Of a DNA stretch of 64,000 nt, positions 17,301 through 24,578 are shown one piece after another. Below the pieces are notes generated by a model. It worked only from the letters and a program-made list of their open reading frames with translations, was not told the DNA's origin and ran no database searches. Position 1 is the first letter of the stretch. The number at the start of each line of letters is the position of its first letter. Origin of the DNA: Sphaerisporangium sp. TRM90804 (lineage in GTDB: Bacteria; Actinomycetota; Actinomycetes; Streptosporangiales; Streptosporangiaceae). Position numbers and translations under genes: made by a program. The DNA is taken from positions 294,706-358,705 of the forward strand of contig NZ_JARWAC010000017.1 of assembly GCF_029846175.1 (NCBI RefSeq), read 5' to 3'.

Positions 17301-20173
17301 GCTCGGTCACGGTCATGCACATCATCGACCAGGCCACCCAGCGGCTGGGCATCTCCGCGGCGCAGGCGCCGACCAACCTCGCCACCGCGAGCCTTCGCGA
17401 GCTGGCCGACGCGCTCGACGCCATCGCCCGCGACAACCAGGGCGGCGGCAAGTCGTCGGCGTCCCTGGTGGCCGGGGCGGCGCCCTGGGCCCGCGCGTTC
17501 GCCCTCGACTACGACGCGACCCCGCTTCCCGCGCGGGCCGCGCCGGCCGAGAGCGGCCACTGGCAGGTGTTCGCGCCCGGAGAGTCCGCGATCGCCGAGC
17601 CGCTGCGGCGGGCCCTGGAGCAGGAGCGCGTCGGTTCCGGCGTGCTGGTGTGCCTGCCCGATGACTGCCTGGAGGAGCACCTGGAGCAGGCGCTGATCGG
17701 CGCGAAGACCGCCATCGGCGGCGCGCCGGGCAGCCGCTTCGTCCTGGTGCAGCACGGCCGCGGCGCGGCCGGGCTCGCCAAGACGCTGCAACTGGAGGCG
17801 CCGCACCTGCGCGTCACCATCGTGCACGTGCCGGCGACGCCCGAAGCGGTCGGCCGCGTCGTGGCCGAGGTGGCCGCGACCGCCGAGTACGCCGAGGTCG
17901 TCTACGACGCCGAAGGCGTGCGGCGGATCCCCACGATGCGGGCGATGCCCGTCAAGCAGGTCCACACCCGGCAGCCGCTGGACGAGTCCGACGTGCTGCT
18001 GGTCACCGGCGGCGGCAAGGGCATCACCGCCGAGTGCGCCCTGGCCGTGGCGATCGACACCGGCACCAAGCTCGCGGTGCTCGGCCGGTCGGCTCCGGCC
18101 GACGACCAGGAGCTGTCGGACAACCTGCGGCGCATGGCCGACGCCGGCATCACGGTGCACTACGCCCGTGCCGACGTCACCGACGCCGAGCAGATCCGCC
18201 GCGCGGTCGCCGAGGTGGAGGCGGCCCTCGGGCCGGTCACCGGAGTGCTGCACGGCGCCGGCCGCAACGAGCCCGCCGGCCTGTCCACGCTCGACATGAG
18301 CGCCTTCCGCCGCACCTTCGCCCCGAAGATCGACGGTCTGCGCAACGTGCTGGACGCCGTCCAGCAGGACCGGCTGCGCCTGCTGGTCACGTTCGGCAGC
18401 ATCATCGGCCGGGCCGGCCTGCACGGCGAGGCGCACTACTCGACGGCGAACGACTGGCTGGCCGAGCTCACCCGCGACGTCGCCGAGACCCACCCGCAGT
18501 GCCGCAGCATCTGCATGGAGTGGTCGGTCTGGTCCGACGTCGGCATGGGCGAGCGGCTGTCGGTGGTCGACGGCCTCGCGCGCAAGGGCATCAGCCCCAT
18601 CTCGCCCGAGCAGGGCGTGCAGATCATGCGGCGCCTGGTCGCCGACCCCGACGCGCCCACCGTCGTGGTGATCAGCGGTCGCACCGAGGGCATCGACACC
18701 GTCCGGTACGACCTGCCGGACCTGCCGCTGCGCCGGTTCATCGAGAAGCCGCTGGTGCGCTACCACGGCGTCGAGCTCGTCACCGAGGTCGAGATGAACG
18801 CCGGCACCGATCTGTACCTGGCCGACCACCTCCTGGACGGCAACCTGCTCTTCCCCGCCGTCTTCGGCATGGAGGCCATGGCCCAGGTCGTCTCCGCGGT
18901 CACCGGGAAGGACACCGTCCCGGTGATCGAGGAGGCCGAGTTCATGCGGCCGATCATCGTCCCGCCGGACGGCAGCACCACGATCCGGATCGCCGCCACC
19001 GTCACCGACGACGACGTGGTGGAGGTGACCATCCGGAGCGCCGAGACGGGCTTCGACGTGGAGCACTTCCGCGCGCGGCTCCGGGTCGACGGCGAGAGCA
19101 TCCCGGAGGGCCCGCCCAACCAGACGGGCGAGGGCCTGCCCCCGGTGCCGCTGGACCCGGACGCGGAGCTGTACGGAGACGTGCTGTTCCAGGGCGGCCG
19201 GTTCCACCGCCTGCGCCGCTACCACCGCGGCGCGGCACGCCACGTCGACGCCGACGTGGCGGCGCTGGACGCCCGCGACTGGTTCGCCGGGTTCCTGTCC
19301 GGCGAGCTGCTCCTGGGCGACCCGGGCATGCGCGACGCGCTCATGCACGGCAACCAGGTCTGCGTGCCCGACGCCACGCTGCTCCCGGTCGGGATCGAGC
19401 GGATCTACCCGGGCGGGGCCAAGCTGGCCGAGGCGGGCGAGGTGCGCTACTGCGCCACCGAGCGCAGCCGCGACGGCGACACCTACATCTACGACATCGC
19501 GGTGCGCACCAGCGCCGGCGAGATCGTGGAGCGCTGGGAGGGCCTGCGCCTCCAGGCGGTGCGCAAGAAGGACGGGCGAGGGCCGTGGGTCACCCCGCTG
19601 CTCGGCTCCTACCTTGAGCGGACGCTGGAGGACCTGGTCGGCACCCGCGTGGCGGTCGCCGTGGAGCCGCATCTGGACGGCGCCGACGGCGAGGCCGAGC
19701 GGAAGGCCCGCACGGACGTGACCGCGGGGCGCGCCGTCGGTCACCCGGTCGACATCCGACACCTGCCGGACGGGCGGCTGGAGATCGACGGAGGCCGGGC
19801 CGTCTCGGCGTCCCACGGAGCCGGGGTCACCCTGGTCACCGTGGCGCCCGGAACGGTCGGCTGCGACGTCCGCCCGGTGGGCGAGGCGTCCGCCATCAAG
19901 GGAGCGCTCGGGGCGCACGCGCCGCTGGCCGAGCAGGTCGGCGCGCAGACCGGCGAGGGGCCGGACACCGCGGCGACGCGCGTGCTGGCCGCCGTGCAGT
20001 GCCTGCGCGGAGCCGGCCTGCTGCCCACCGCCCCCCTCACGCTCACCCCGGCGCAGCGGGACGCCTGGACGGTCTTCACCTCGGGCCGTCTGCGCATCGC
20101 GACGCTGGTCACGACCCTGCGGGACGCCCCGGGGCCGGTCGTGTTCGCCGTCCTCACGGAAGGGAGGCCGTAG
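14396..20173 (+). CDS. pksE: Iterative enediyne polyketide synthase (PKSE)
   Basis: A 1925-residue single-module PKS that builds the polyene precursor of the enediyne core. Order: ketosynthase (nucleophile C211 in DGACSSSLLS, H344 in EGHGTGTAVGD, H384 in GHAKAAAG); AT region with GHSLGE (S655); ACP near 940-1010 with the enediyne-type motif LHLSSVTV (S970 the likely pantetheine site); ketoreductase from ~1195 (TGGGKGITAE, YSTAN); dehydratase from ~1465 (DHLLDGNLLFP with H1477); and the C-terminal PPTase-like domain from ~1700. In the PPTase, D1824 is kept, but the positions usually acidic and aromatic read R1826, L1864 and Q1868. The length matches characterised PKSEs. It is coupled to unbU (ATGA overlap) and followed by tebC after four bases. 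Confidence 0.97.
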   Translation: MTRIAIVGMACRYPDATSPRELWENALAGRRAFRRLPDVRMRAEDYYDPDPAAPDRFYARTAAVIEGYEFDRIGYKIAGSTYRSTDLTHWLALDMAGQALADAGFPGAEGLNRERTGVVVGNTLTGEFTRANVMRLRWPYVRRTVAAALLEEGWDEDRLATFLDDLEAGYKSPFPSIDEDTLAGGLSNTIAGRICNHFDLNGGGYTVDGACSSSLLSVTTACKALIDGDVDVAIAGGVDLSIDPFEIIGFAKTGALAKGEMRLYDRHSNGFWPGEGCGMIVLMREPDAIEARRRVYASIPGWGISSDGKGGMTRPEVSGYQLALRRAYDRAGFGIETVELFEGHGTGTAVGDMTELTALAKSRTEAGLGERPAVVTSIKGMIGHAKAAAGVAGLIKAAMAVHEQVLPPTIGCVDPHEVLTEQPEALRALRKAEPWPAGAPVRAGVTAMGFGGINTHVVLEKSGGARRTPLSTRTKMIVQSIQDAELLVADAATTEALQERITQLAEFVAQVSYGQLGDLAATLQSELRDLPYRAAVVVTSPEDAERQLRKVLETLEAGESTLSSPDGRAFLGHVDGPGRVGYLFPGQGSGRGTSGGALRRRFADVEEIYVQAALPTSGDMVATAVAQPRIVTGSLAGMRALSLLGVEADVALGHSLGELSALQWSGAMDEQGLLRVAGYRGQAMTEHSESGTMAGVRAAPEAVAELLTGLPVVIAGYNGPEQTVIAGPVDAIEAVAAKAAGVGVTVTRLPVSHAFHSPLVAPAAEALGEHLSGEEFGPIERRVVSTVTGQVLRPDTDISALLRRQITDPVLFTQAVQLAAKDIDLFIEVGPGRVLSQLASGVTSVPAVALDTDDESLTGLLRVAAAAYVNGVPVLLDELLHGRLIRPLRVGQEFTFFASPTESAPAVRIKGGARRTEEPARTGGDAGGGSEEPIGSSVELLRRLAAERAELPLEMVREDSRPLDELHLSSVTVMHIIDQATQRLGISAAQAPTNLATASLRELADALDAIARDNQGGGKSSASLVAGAAPWARAFALDYDATPLPARAAPAESGHWQVFAPGESAIAEPLRRALEQERVGSGVLVCLPDDCLEEHLEQALIGAKTAIGGAPGSRFVLVQHGRGAAGLAKTLQLEAPHLRVTIVHVPATPEAVGRVVAEVAATAEYAEVVYDAEGVRRIPTMRAMPVKQVHTRQPLDESDVLLVTGGGKGITAECALAVAIDTGTKLAVLGRSAPADDQELSDNLRRMADAGITVHYARADVTDAEQIRRAVAEVEAALGPVTGVLHGAGRNEPAGLSTLDMSAFRRTFAPKIDGLRNVLDAVQQDRLRLLVTFGSIIGRAGLHGEAHYSTANDWLAELTRDVAETHPQCRSICMEWSVWSDVGMGERLSVVDGLARKGISPISPEQGVQIMRRLVADPDAPTVVVISGRTEGIDTVRYDLPDLPLRRFIEKPLVRYHGVELVTEVEMNAGTDLYLADHLLDGNLLFPAVFGMEAMAQVVSAVTGKDTVPVIEEAEFMRPIIVPPDGSTTIRIAATVTDDDVVEVTIRSAETGFDVEHFRARLRVDGESIPEGPPNQTGEGLPPVPLDPDAELYGDVLFQGGRFHRLRRYHRGAARHVDADVAALDARDWFAGFLSGELLLGDPGMRDALMHGNQVCVPDATLLPVGIERIYPGGAKLAEAGEVRYCATERSRDGDTYIYDIAVRTSAGEIVERWEGLRLQAVRKKDGRGPWVTPLLGSYLERTLEDLVGTRVAVAVEPHLDGADGEAERKARTDVTAGRAVGHPVDIRHLPDGRLEIDGGRAVSASHGAGVTLVTVAPGTVGCDVRPVGEASAIKGALGAHAPLAEQVGAQTGEGPDTAATRVLAAVQCLRGAGLLPTAPLTLTPAQRDAWTVFTSGRLRIATLVTTLRDAPGPVVFAVLTEGRP

Positions 20174-20177
20174 CCCC

Positions 20178-20606
20178 ATGAGCAAGTACTACGAGTACCA
20201 GCACACGGTCGGCTTCGAAGAGACCAACATCGTCGGCAACGTCTACTACGTCAACTACCTGCGCTGGCAGGGCCGCTGCCGGGAGATGTTCCTCAAGCAG
20301 CGCGCCCCCGAGGTGCTCGCCGACCTCCAGGACGACCTGAAGCTGTTCACGCTCAAGGTCGACTGCGAGTTCTTCGCCGAGATCACCGCCTTCGACGAGC
20401 TGTCCATCCGGATGCGTCTCATCGACCTCGCGCAGACCCAGGTCGAGTTCGGCTTCGACTACGTCCGGCTCGACCCGGACGACCGGGAGACGCTGATCGC
20501 CCGCGGGCGGCAGCGTGTCGCCTGCATGCGCGGCCCCAACACCCGCACCGTCCCCGCCAGGGTGCCCGATGCCCTGATCAGGGCCCTCGAGCCGTACACC
20601 GCGTAG
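20178..20606 (+). CDS. tebC: Enediyne thioesterase TebC (hot-dog fold)
   Basis: A 142-residue 4-hydroxybenzoyl-CoA-thioesterase-like enzyme that releases the nascent polyene from the PKSE ACP. The N-terminus YYEYQHTVGFEETNIVGNVYYVNYLRWQG is the hallmark of CalE7/SgcE10-type proteins; as in those, the usual catalytic acid of hot-dog thioesterases is not in the expected place, and the conserved EETN-V-GNVYY residues line the active site. The ATG at 20178 has AGGGAGG about ten bases upstream and lies four bases after the PKSE stop, so the two are coupled. With PKSE it defines the minimal heptaene/polyene-forming pair. Confidence 0.96.
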   Translation: MSKYYEYQHTVGFEETNIVGNVYYVNYLRWQGRCREMFLKQRAPEVLADLQDDLKLFTLKVDCEFFAEITAFDELSIRMRLIDLAQTQVEFGFDYVRLDPDDRETLIARGRQRVACMRGPNTRTVPARVPDALIRALEPYTA

Positions 20607-20635
20607 GCGACGGCGCAGAACGTGAGGAGGGCAGC

Positions 20636-21169
20636 GTGACAGTCGAGAACCCAGAACCTCGCCACGAGGATCCGAAGATGTTGCGGCGGGCGTTCGGATC
20701 GTTCGCCACCGGGGTCACCGTCGTGACGACCGGCGGCCCGGTGCCGCACGCCATGACCGCCAACTCCTTCACCTCGGTCTCGTTGGAGCCGCCGCTCGTG
20801 CTGATCTGCGTCGACCGCGGCGCGCTGATGCACGAGCACCTCACCTCGAACGGCTACTTCGGGGTGTCGGTTCTGGCATCGCACCAGGAGGGCGTGGCGA
20901 TGCACTTCGCCAATCGCTGGCGGACCCTGGGGGCGGCCCAGTTCGACGAGGTCGACTGGACGCCCGGCCGGACGACCGGCGTGCCGATGCTCGACGGCAC
21001 GCTGGCCAGCTTCGAGTGCGAACTGTGGCGCACCTACGACGGCGGCGACCACACCATCTTCATCGGGAGGATCGTGTCCCTGCACCAGCAGACCGACAGG
21101 GATGCCCTGCTGGTCTTCAAGGGACGGTTCCGTGAGATCAGTCCCGACTGGACCGAGGTGAGCGCATGA
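20636..21169 (+). CDS. Flavin reductase (HpaC-like), E6 type
   Basis: A 177-residue flavin reductase-domain protein: FGSFATGVTVVTTGGPVPHAMTANSFTSVSLEPPLVLICVD is the FMN/FAD-binding split-barrel signature (residues ~22-62), and GYFGVSVLASHQ and LDGTLASFEC follow. It should supply reduced flavin to a monooxygenase. In 9-membered enediyne clusters an HpaC-like reductase (E6) is part of the shared gene set, and in C-1027 it partners a two-component halogenase/hydroxylase; the partner here is not identified. The GTG at 20636 has GAGGAGG at good spacing. Its stop overlaps the P450 start (ATGA at 21166-21169). Confidence 0.9.
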   Translation: MTVENPEPRHEDPKMLRRAFGSFATGVTVVTTGGPVPHAMTANSFTSVSLEPPLVLICVDRGALMHEHLTSNGYFGVSVLASHQEGVAMHFANRWRTLGAAQFDEVDWTPGRTTGVPMLDGTLASFECELWRTYDGGDHTIFIGRIVSLHQQTDRDALLVFKGRFREISPDWTEVSA

Positions 21170-22605
21170 CCGTCACGGGACGGCGCTCCAAGGCCGGGGC
21201 GGCGGGATCCGCCGCCCCCGGCCCCCGCCGGACGCCGCCGGGACCGCCCTTCTGGGCGGGCCCGGCCCTGTTCAGGAAGCTGGTCTCCGACCGGCTCGGC
21301 CTGATGAGCCTGGCCGCGACGTACGGCGACGCGGCCCGGCTGTCCATCGGCCCGAAGAAGATGTACTTCTTCAACCACCCCGACACCGCCAAGTACGTCC
21401 TCGCGGACAACGCCTCGAACTACCACAAGGGCGTCGGGCTGGTGCAGGCGCGTCGTGCGATCGGCGACGGCCTGCTCACCAGCGAGGGCGAGCTGTGGCG
21501 CAAGCAGCGCCGGATGATCCAGCCGGTGTTCCAGAACAAGCGCATCTCGCAGATGGCCGGCATCGTCGCCGACGAGGCGGCGGGGCTGGTCGACCGGCTG
21601 CGGGCGCACCGCGGCGGCGGTCCGGTGGACATCGTCCAGGAGATGACCGGGCTCAGCCTCGGCGTGCTCGGGCGAACCCTGCTGGACGCCGACCTCGGCG
21701 CCTTCGACCAGATCGGGCACTCGTTCGAGGCCGTGCAGGACCAGGCCATGTTCGAGATGGTGTCGCTGAGCATGGTGCCGATGTGGGTGCCGCTGCCCAA
21801 GCAGCTCCGCTTCCGCCAGGCCCGCGCCGAGCTGCAGCGGATCGTCGACCACCTGGAGGCGGGCCGCACGCAGGGCGCCGCGGACGGTGACGACGTGGTG
21901 TCCCGGCTCATCGTGTCCACCCGCCAGGAGGCCGACCCGCGCGTCGGCCGCAAGCGGATGCGCGACGAGCTGGTCACGCTGCTGCTCGCCGGCCACGAGA
22001 CGACGGCCAGCACGCTGGCGTGGACGTTCTCGCTGGTCGACAAGCACCCCGAGGTGCGCGAGCGGCTGCACGCCGAGGCGGTCGAGGTGCTGGGGGACCG
22101 GCTTCCGGTCTTCGAGGACCTGCACCGGCTGCGGTACACCTCGATGGTCGTGGAGGAGGTCATGCGGCTGTATCCGCCGGTGTGGATGCTGCCGCGCGAG
22201 GCGCAGGCCGACGACGAGGTCGGCGGCTACCACGTGCCCAAGGGCTCCGACGTGCTCATCAGCCCGTACACGCTGCACCGGCACCCGGAGTTCTGGGACC
22301 GGCCCGAGCGGTTCGACCCCGACAGGTTCGACCCGGACCTGCCGAGGACCCGGCCGAGGTACGCGCACATCCCGTTCGGCGCCGGGCCCCGGTTCTGCGT
22401 CGGCAACCACCTCGGCATGATGGAGGCCACGTTCGTGATCGCCATGATCGCGCGTGACCTGCGACTGGTCACGGTGCCGGGCCACCGGGTGGTGGCGGAG
22501 CCCATGCTCTCGCTGCGCATCCGCGGCGGGCTTCCGATGACCGTGCACCCGGCCGTCAGCCCCAGGGTGCGGAGCCGGGCCGCCACGGGCGCCGCCTCGG
22601 GGTGA
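21166..22605 (+). CDS. Cytochrome P450
   Basis: A 479-residue class I-type bacterial P450 of the longer, CYP102/fatty-acid-hydroxylase-like kind. It has the proline-rich hinge PGPPFWAGP near the N-terminus, the oxygen-binding I-helix AGHETTAS (residues 276-283), the EVMR ExxR pair near 331, and the haem loop FGAGPRFCVGN with the ligand cysteine at about 411. No ferredoxin gene is nearby, so electrons must come from elsewhere in the cell. It is coupled to the flavin reductase by ATGA overlap and ends the operon at a double terminator. A P450 of this kind (E7) belongs to the shared enediyne gene set and is thought to oxidise the core; the substrate is inferred. Confidence 0.94.
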   Translation: MTVTGRRSKAGAAGSAAPGPRRTPPGPPFWAGPALFRKLVSDRLGLMSLAATYGDAARLSIGPKKMYFFNHPDTAKYVLADNASNYHKGVGLVQARRAIGDGLLTSEGELWRKQRRMIQPVFQNKRISQMAGIVADEAAGLVDRLRAHRGGGPVDIVQEMTGLSLGVLGRTLLDADLGAFDQIGHSFEAVQDQAMFEMVSLSMVPMWVPLPKQLRFRQARAELQRIVDHLEAGRTQGAADGDDVVSRLIVSTRQEADPRVGRKRMRDELVTLLLAGHETTASTLAWTFSLVDKHPEVRERLHAEAVEVLGDRLPVFEDLHRLRYTSMVVEEVMRLYPPVWMLPREAQADDEVGGYHVPKGSDVLISPYTLHRHPEFWDRPERFDPDRFDPDLPRTRPRYAHIPFGAGPRFCVGNHLGMMEATFVIAMIARDLRLVTVPGHRVVAEPMLSLRIRGGLPMTVHPAVSPRVRSRAATGAASG

Positions 22606-22626
22606 CCCCGGAGCTCCCATGTCAGT

Positions 22627-22659
22627 GACGGGCAGGCGCCTCGGCGGCGCCTGCCCGTC
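22627..22659. terminator. Hairpin terminator (bidirectional) after P450
   Basis: A perfect 14-bp stem (GACGGGCAGGCGCC and its complement) with a 5-nt loop, 21 bases after the P450 stop. It is the first of two terminators between convergent genes. Confidence 0.85.
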
Positions 22660-22715
22660 GGCGTCAGGAGGCCATGAGGCCCGCGCGGCCCCGGCCCCTC
22701 GGGCCGGGCACGCCG

Positions 22716-22747
22716 GAAGGCCCCCCGGCGGTGGCCGGGGGGCCTTC
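22716..22747. terminator. Second hairpin terminator, serving the convergent AraC gene
   Basis: A perfect 14-bp stem (GAAGGCCCCCCGGC and its complement) with a GGTG loop, 11 bases beyond the end of the minus-strand AraC gene. Together with the hairpin at 22627-22659 it insulates the two convergent transcripts. Confidence 0.85.
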
Positions 22748-22758
22748 TGGAGACGACG

Positions 22759-23529
22759 TCAGTGGACGGGCTGGACGGACGCCCTGGCCAGCACGTCCCG
22801 CAGGGCCAAAAGCACCGGCGGGTCGAGCGGGCGCATCGGCCGCAGTTGCACGTCGGCCAGCCGGGTGCCGTAGCCCTGCTTGATGCTGATCGGCCCGTGG
22901 CGCCCGACGCACACCGCCTCGTCGCCGCCCGGGGCGTGGTTCATCGCGTCCTCCCGGCCGGCGGCGACCGACTGGGCGATGAGGTGCCACTCGCCCTGGG
23001 GTACGTCCTCAAGGACGTAGGGGCCGGGCCGGTCCAGGACCGTGTACCGCACGGGCCGGCCTTCGAGAATTCGGTCGGGGAAAAGGCCGGCGAAGACGGG
23101 CCGGTCCTCCAGGGGAGAGGAGATGTCGCCGTGGACCGTGAACGAGGAGCCGTCGCGGAAGCCGTTCATGGAACCGTTGAGCGGCATCTGCGGCGCGATG
23201 CTCTCGAGCTGCCGGTACTTGGTCGGCGACAGGCCGACGCTGCTGGTGAAACGCGAGCTGAAGGTGCCGACGCTGGAATAGCCCACACGGTGGCTGATGT
23301 CGGTGACGGTCAGGGAGGTCGAGGCCAGCAGGCGCTTGGCCTCCTGGAGCCGCACCGCCGACAGGAACCGGCCGGGTGACAGGCCGGTCACCCGCTGGAA
23401 GACGCGGGAGAAATGGAATTTGCTGAACATCGCCGTGCGTGCCATGTCGTTGATCGTGATCTGCTCGCTGAGGTTCTCGTGCATGCTCATGACCACACGC
23501 ATGACCGCTTGCTCGAGTTCCTTCTCCAT
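22759..23529 (-). CDS. AraC-family regulator with C-terminal effector-binding region
   Basis: A 256-residue regulator with the two AraC HTH motifs at the N-terminus (ITINDMARTAMFSKFHFSRVF and LTVTDISHRVGYSSVGTFSSRF, residues ~25-105) rather than at the C-terminus. The remaining ~150 residues, with FAGLFPDRILEGRPVRYTVL and VLEDVPQGEWHLIAQSV, look like a beta-rich ligand domain of the kind fused to AraC HTHs in actinomycetes. ATG 23529 is chosen because GGAGGAG lies just upstream; an in-frame start at 23562 has none. It lies between the cassette operon and the divergently oriented tailoring operon at 24006, and may control the latter. Confidence 0.88.
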   Translation of the reverse strand: MEKELEQAVMRVVMSMHENLSEQITINDMARTAMFSKFHFSRVFQRVTGLSPGRFLSAVRLQEAKRLLASTSLTVTDISHRVGYSSVGTFSSRFTSSVGLSPTKYRQLESIAPQMPLNGSMNGFRDGSSFTVHGDISSPLEDRPVFAGLFPDRILEGRPVRYTVLDRPGPYVLEDVPQGEWHLIAQSVAAGREDAMNHAPGGDEAVCVGRHGPISIKQGYGTRLADVQLRPMRPLDPPVLLALRDVLARASVQPVH

Positions 23530-24005
23530 TGCTCCTCCCGCGCTTCGGAGGGGGGTCCGCATCAGCCCGAGATCAGCAAGGCGTAGGAATGTCGAGCAAC
23601 GTGCTCAAAGCTCGCATTCGCCTCACGAATGAAAGGGCCACTGCACGTCCCCCGCGCGAGAGCTCGTCATCGCGAGCCTTCGCCATCTGTGCACACTCCA
23701 TGGAAATCAATTAATCCCGCCCGCCCAAGGTGTGAAATTCGGGAAACGCCCGACGCCACATCGGCAGCACGGGGCCGATGCCATCAGAATTAGCTCTCGC
23801 GCGTCCTGCGACAACCCCTATCGGCCCCCTGCCTGCGGATATCCGCATTCGGGCGCCCCGTGAATCGTCAAGGCCAATCCCGCTCAAAGGACCCCGCGCA
23901 TACCCCGGTCCATTCGGAGGGCAACGCAGAAGATGCGGCGGGACGGCGGGCGCGCCGACGATGAGAGGCGACAGCAGCCGACCTTGACGCGTGAGGAATA
24001 CGCCT
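23530..24005. promoter_or_regulatory. Divergent control region, no gene seen
   Basis: The ~475 bases between the AraC start and the DUF5987 gene are less GC-rich than the coding flanks and have no supported frame. They must hold the promoters of both divergent units. An inverted pair GAATT...AATTC-type sequence near 23735-23795 is weak, so no boxes are assigned. Confidence 0.45.
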
Positions 24006-24578
24006 ATGCCGTCGCCAACTCCAGACGAAGAGCTGCAGGCCAGGACGATGACGCTGGAGGCTTTCGCGGACACGATCGTCCCGGGTGAGAAGCGGTCACC
24101 GGACGACAGGGCCGTCGCGGGCGCCTCCCACGGGGGCGGCGCGGTGGCGGCGGGCGCCATCGAGCTGCTGGAGTGGGACGCCACCGGGGTCCACGATGGG
24201 CTGGACTGGTTCGCGAGCGCGCTGAACGACCACGCGCGCGCCTACGCGACCGAGCACGGCCTCGCCCCCGACGAGACGGTCCCCCCGTTCGTCGCGCTCG
24301 GCTTCGAGCACCGCACCGCCCTGGTGCAGAAGCTCACCCTGCCCGGCCATCCCGAGAAGCCCCTGTGGGTCAGCCTCGCGCTGTTCAGCAACATGGCCTA
24401 CGACTCGGCCGCGCACATGCACACCGCGGACGCGCTGGCCGCCGGGCACCCGGGGCTGATCGCGATGGGCATCGAGCGGCCCGACCCCGACGGCCTGTGG
24501 CGGTTCCCGGAGTTCTCCTACGGCCGCAAGCTGGCCAACCTGCACCCGGACACGACCTCCACAGGGAGCCCCGCATGA
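24006..24578 (+). CDS. DUF5987 family protein (gluconate 2-dehydrogenase subunit 3-like)
   Basis: A 190-residue protein with a TMTLEAFADTIVPGEKRSPDDRAVAGA start, typical of small subunits that accompany GMC flavoproteins (gluconate dehydrogenase subunit 3-like), here of the DUF5987 type. It overlaps the GMC gene by four bases (24575-24578), so the two probably form a complex: this subunit helps folding or export while GMC does the chemistry. No Tat motif is obvious at the N-terminus. The ATG at 24006 has GAGGA eight bases upstream; a GTG at 23991 is less likely. Proteins of this family occur in enediyne clusters (E8-like position); that match is from memory and is moderate. Confidence 0.78.
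   Translation: MPSPTPDEELQARTMTLEAFADTIVPGEKRSPDDRAVAGASHGGGAVAAGAIELLEWDATGVHDGLDWFASALNDHARAYATEHGLAPDETVPPFVALGFEHRTALVQKLTLPGHPEKPLWVSLALFSNMAYDSAAHMHTADALAAGHPGLIAMGIERPDPDGLWRFPEFSYGRKLANLHPDTTSTGSPA

Noticed and set aside
14234..20185. 1983-residue frame antisense to the PKSE
   Set aside because: High-GC third-position bias keeps the opposite strand open; the sense strand has all PKS motifs and coupling, and the antisense has no homology I can recognise.
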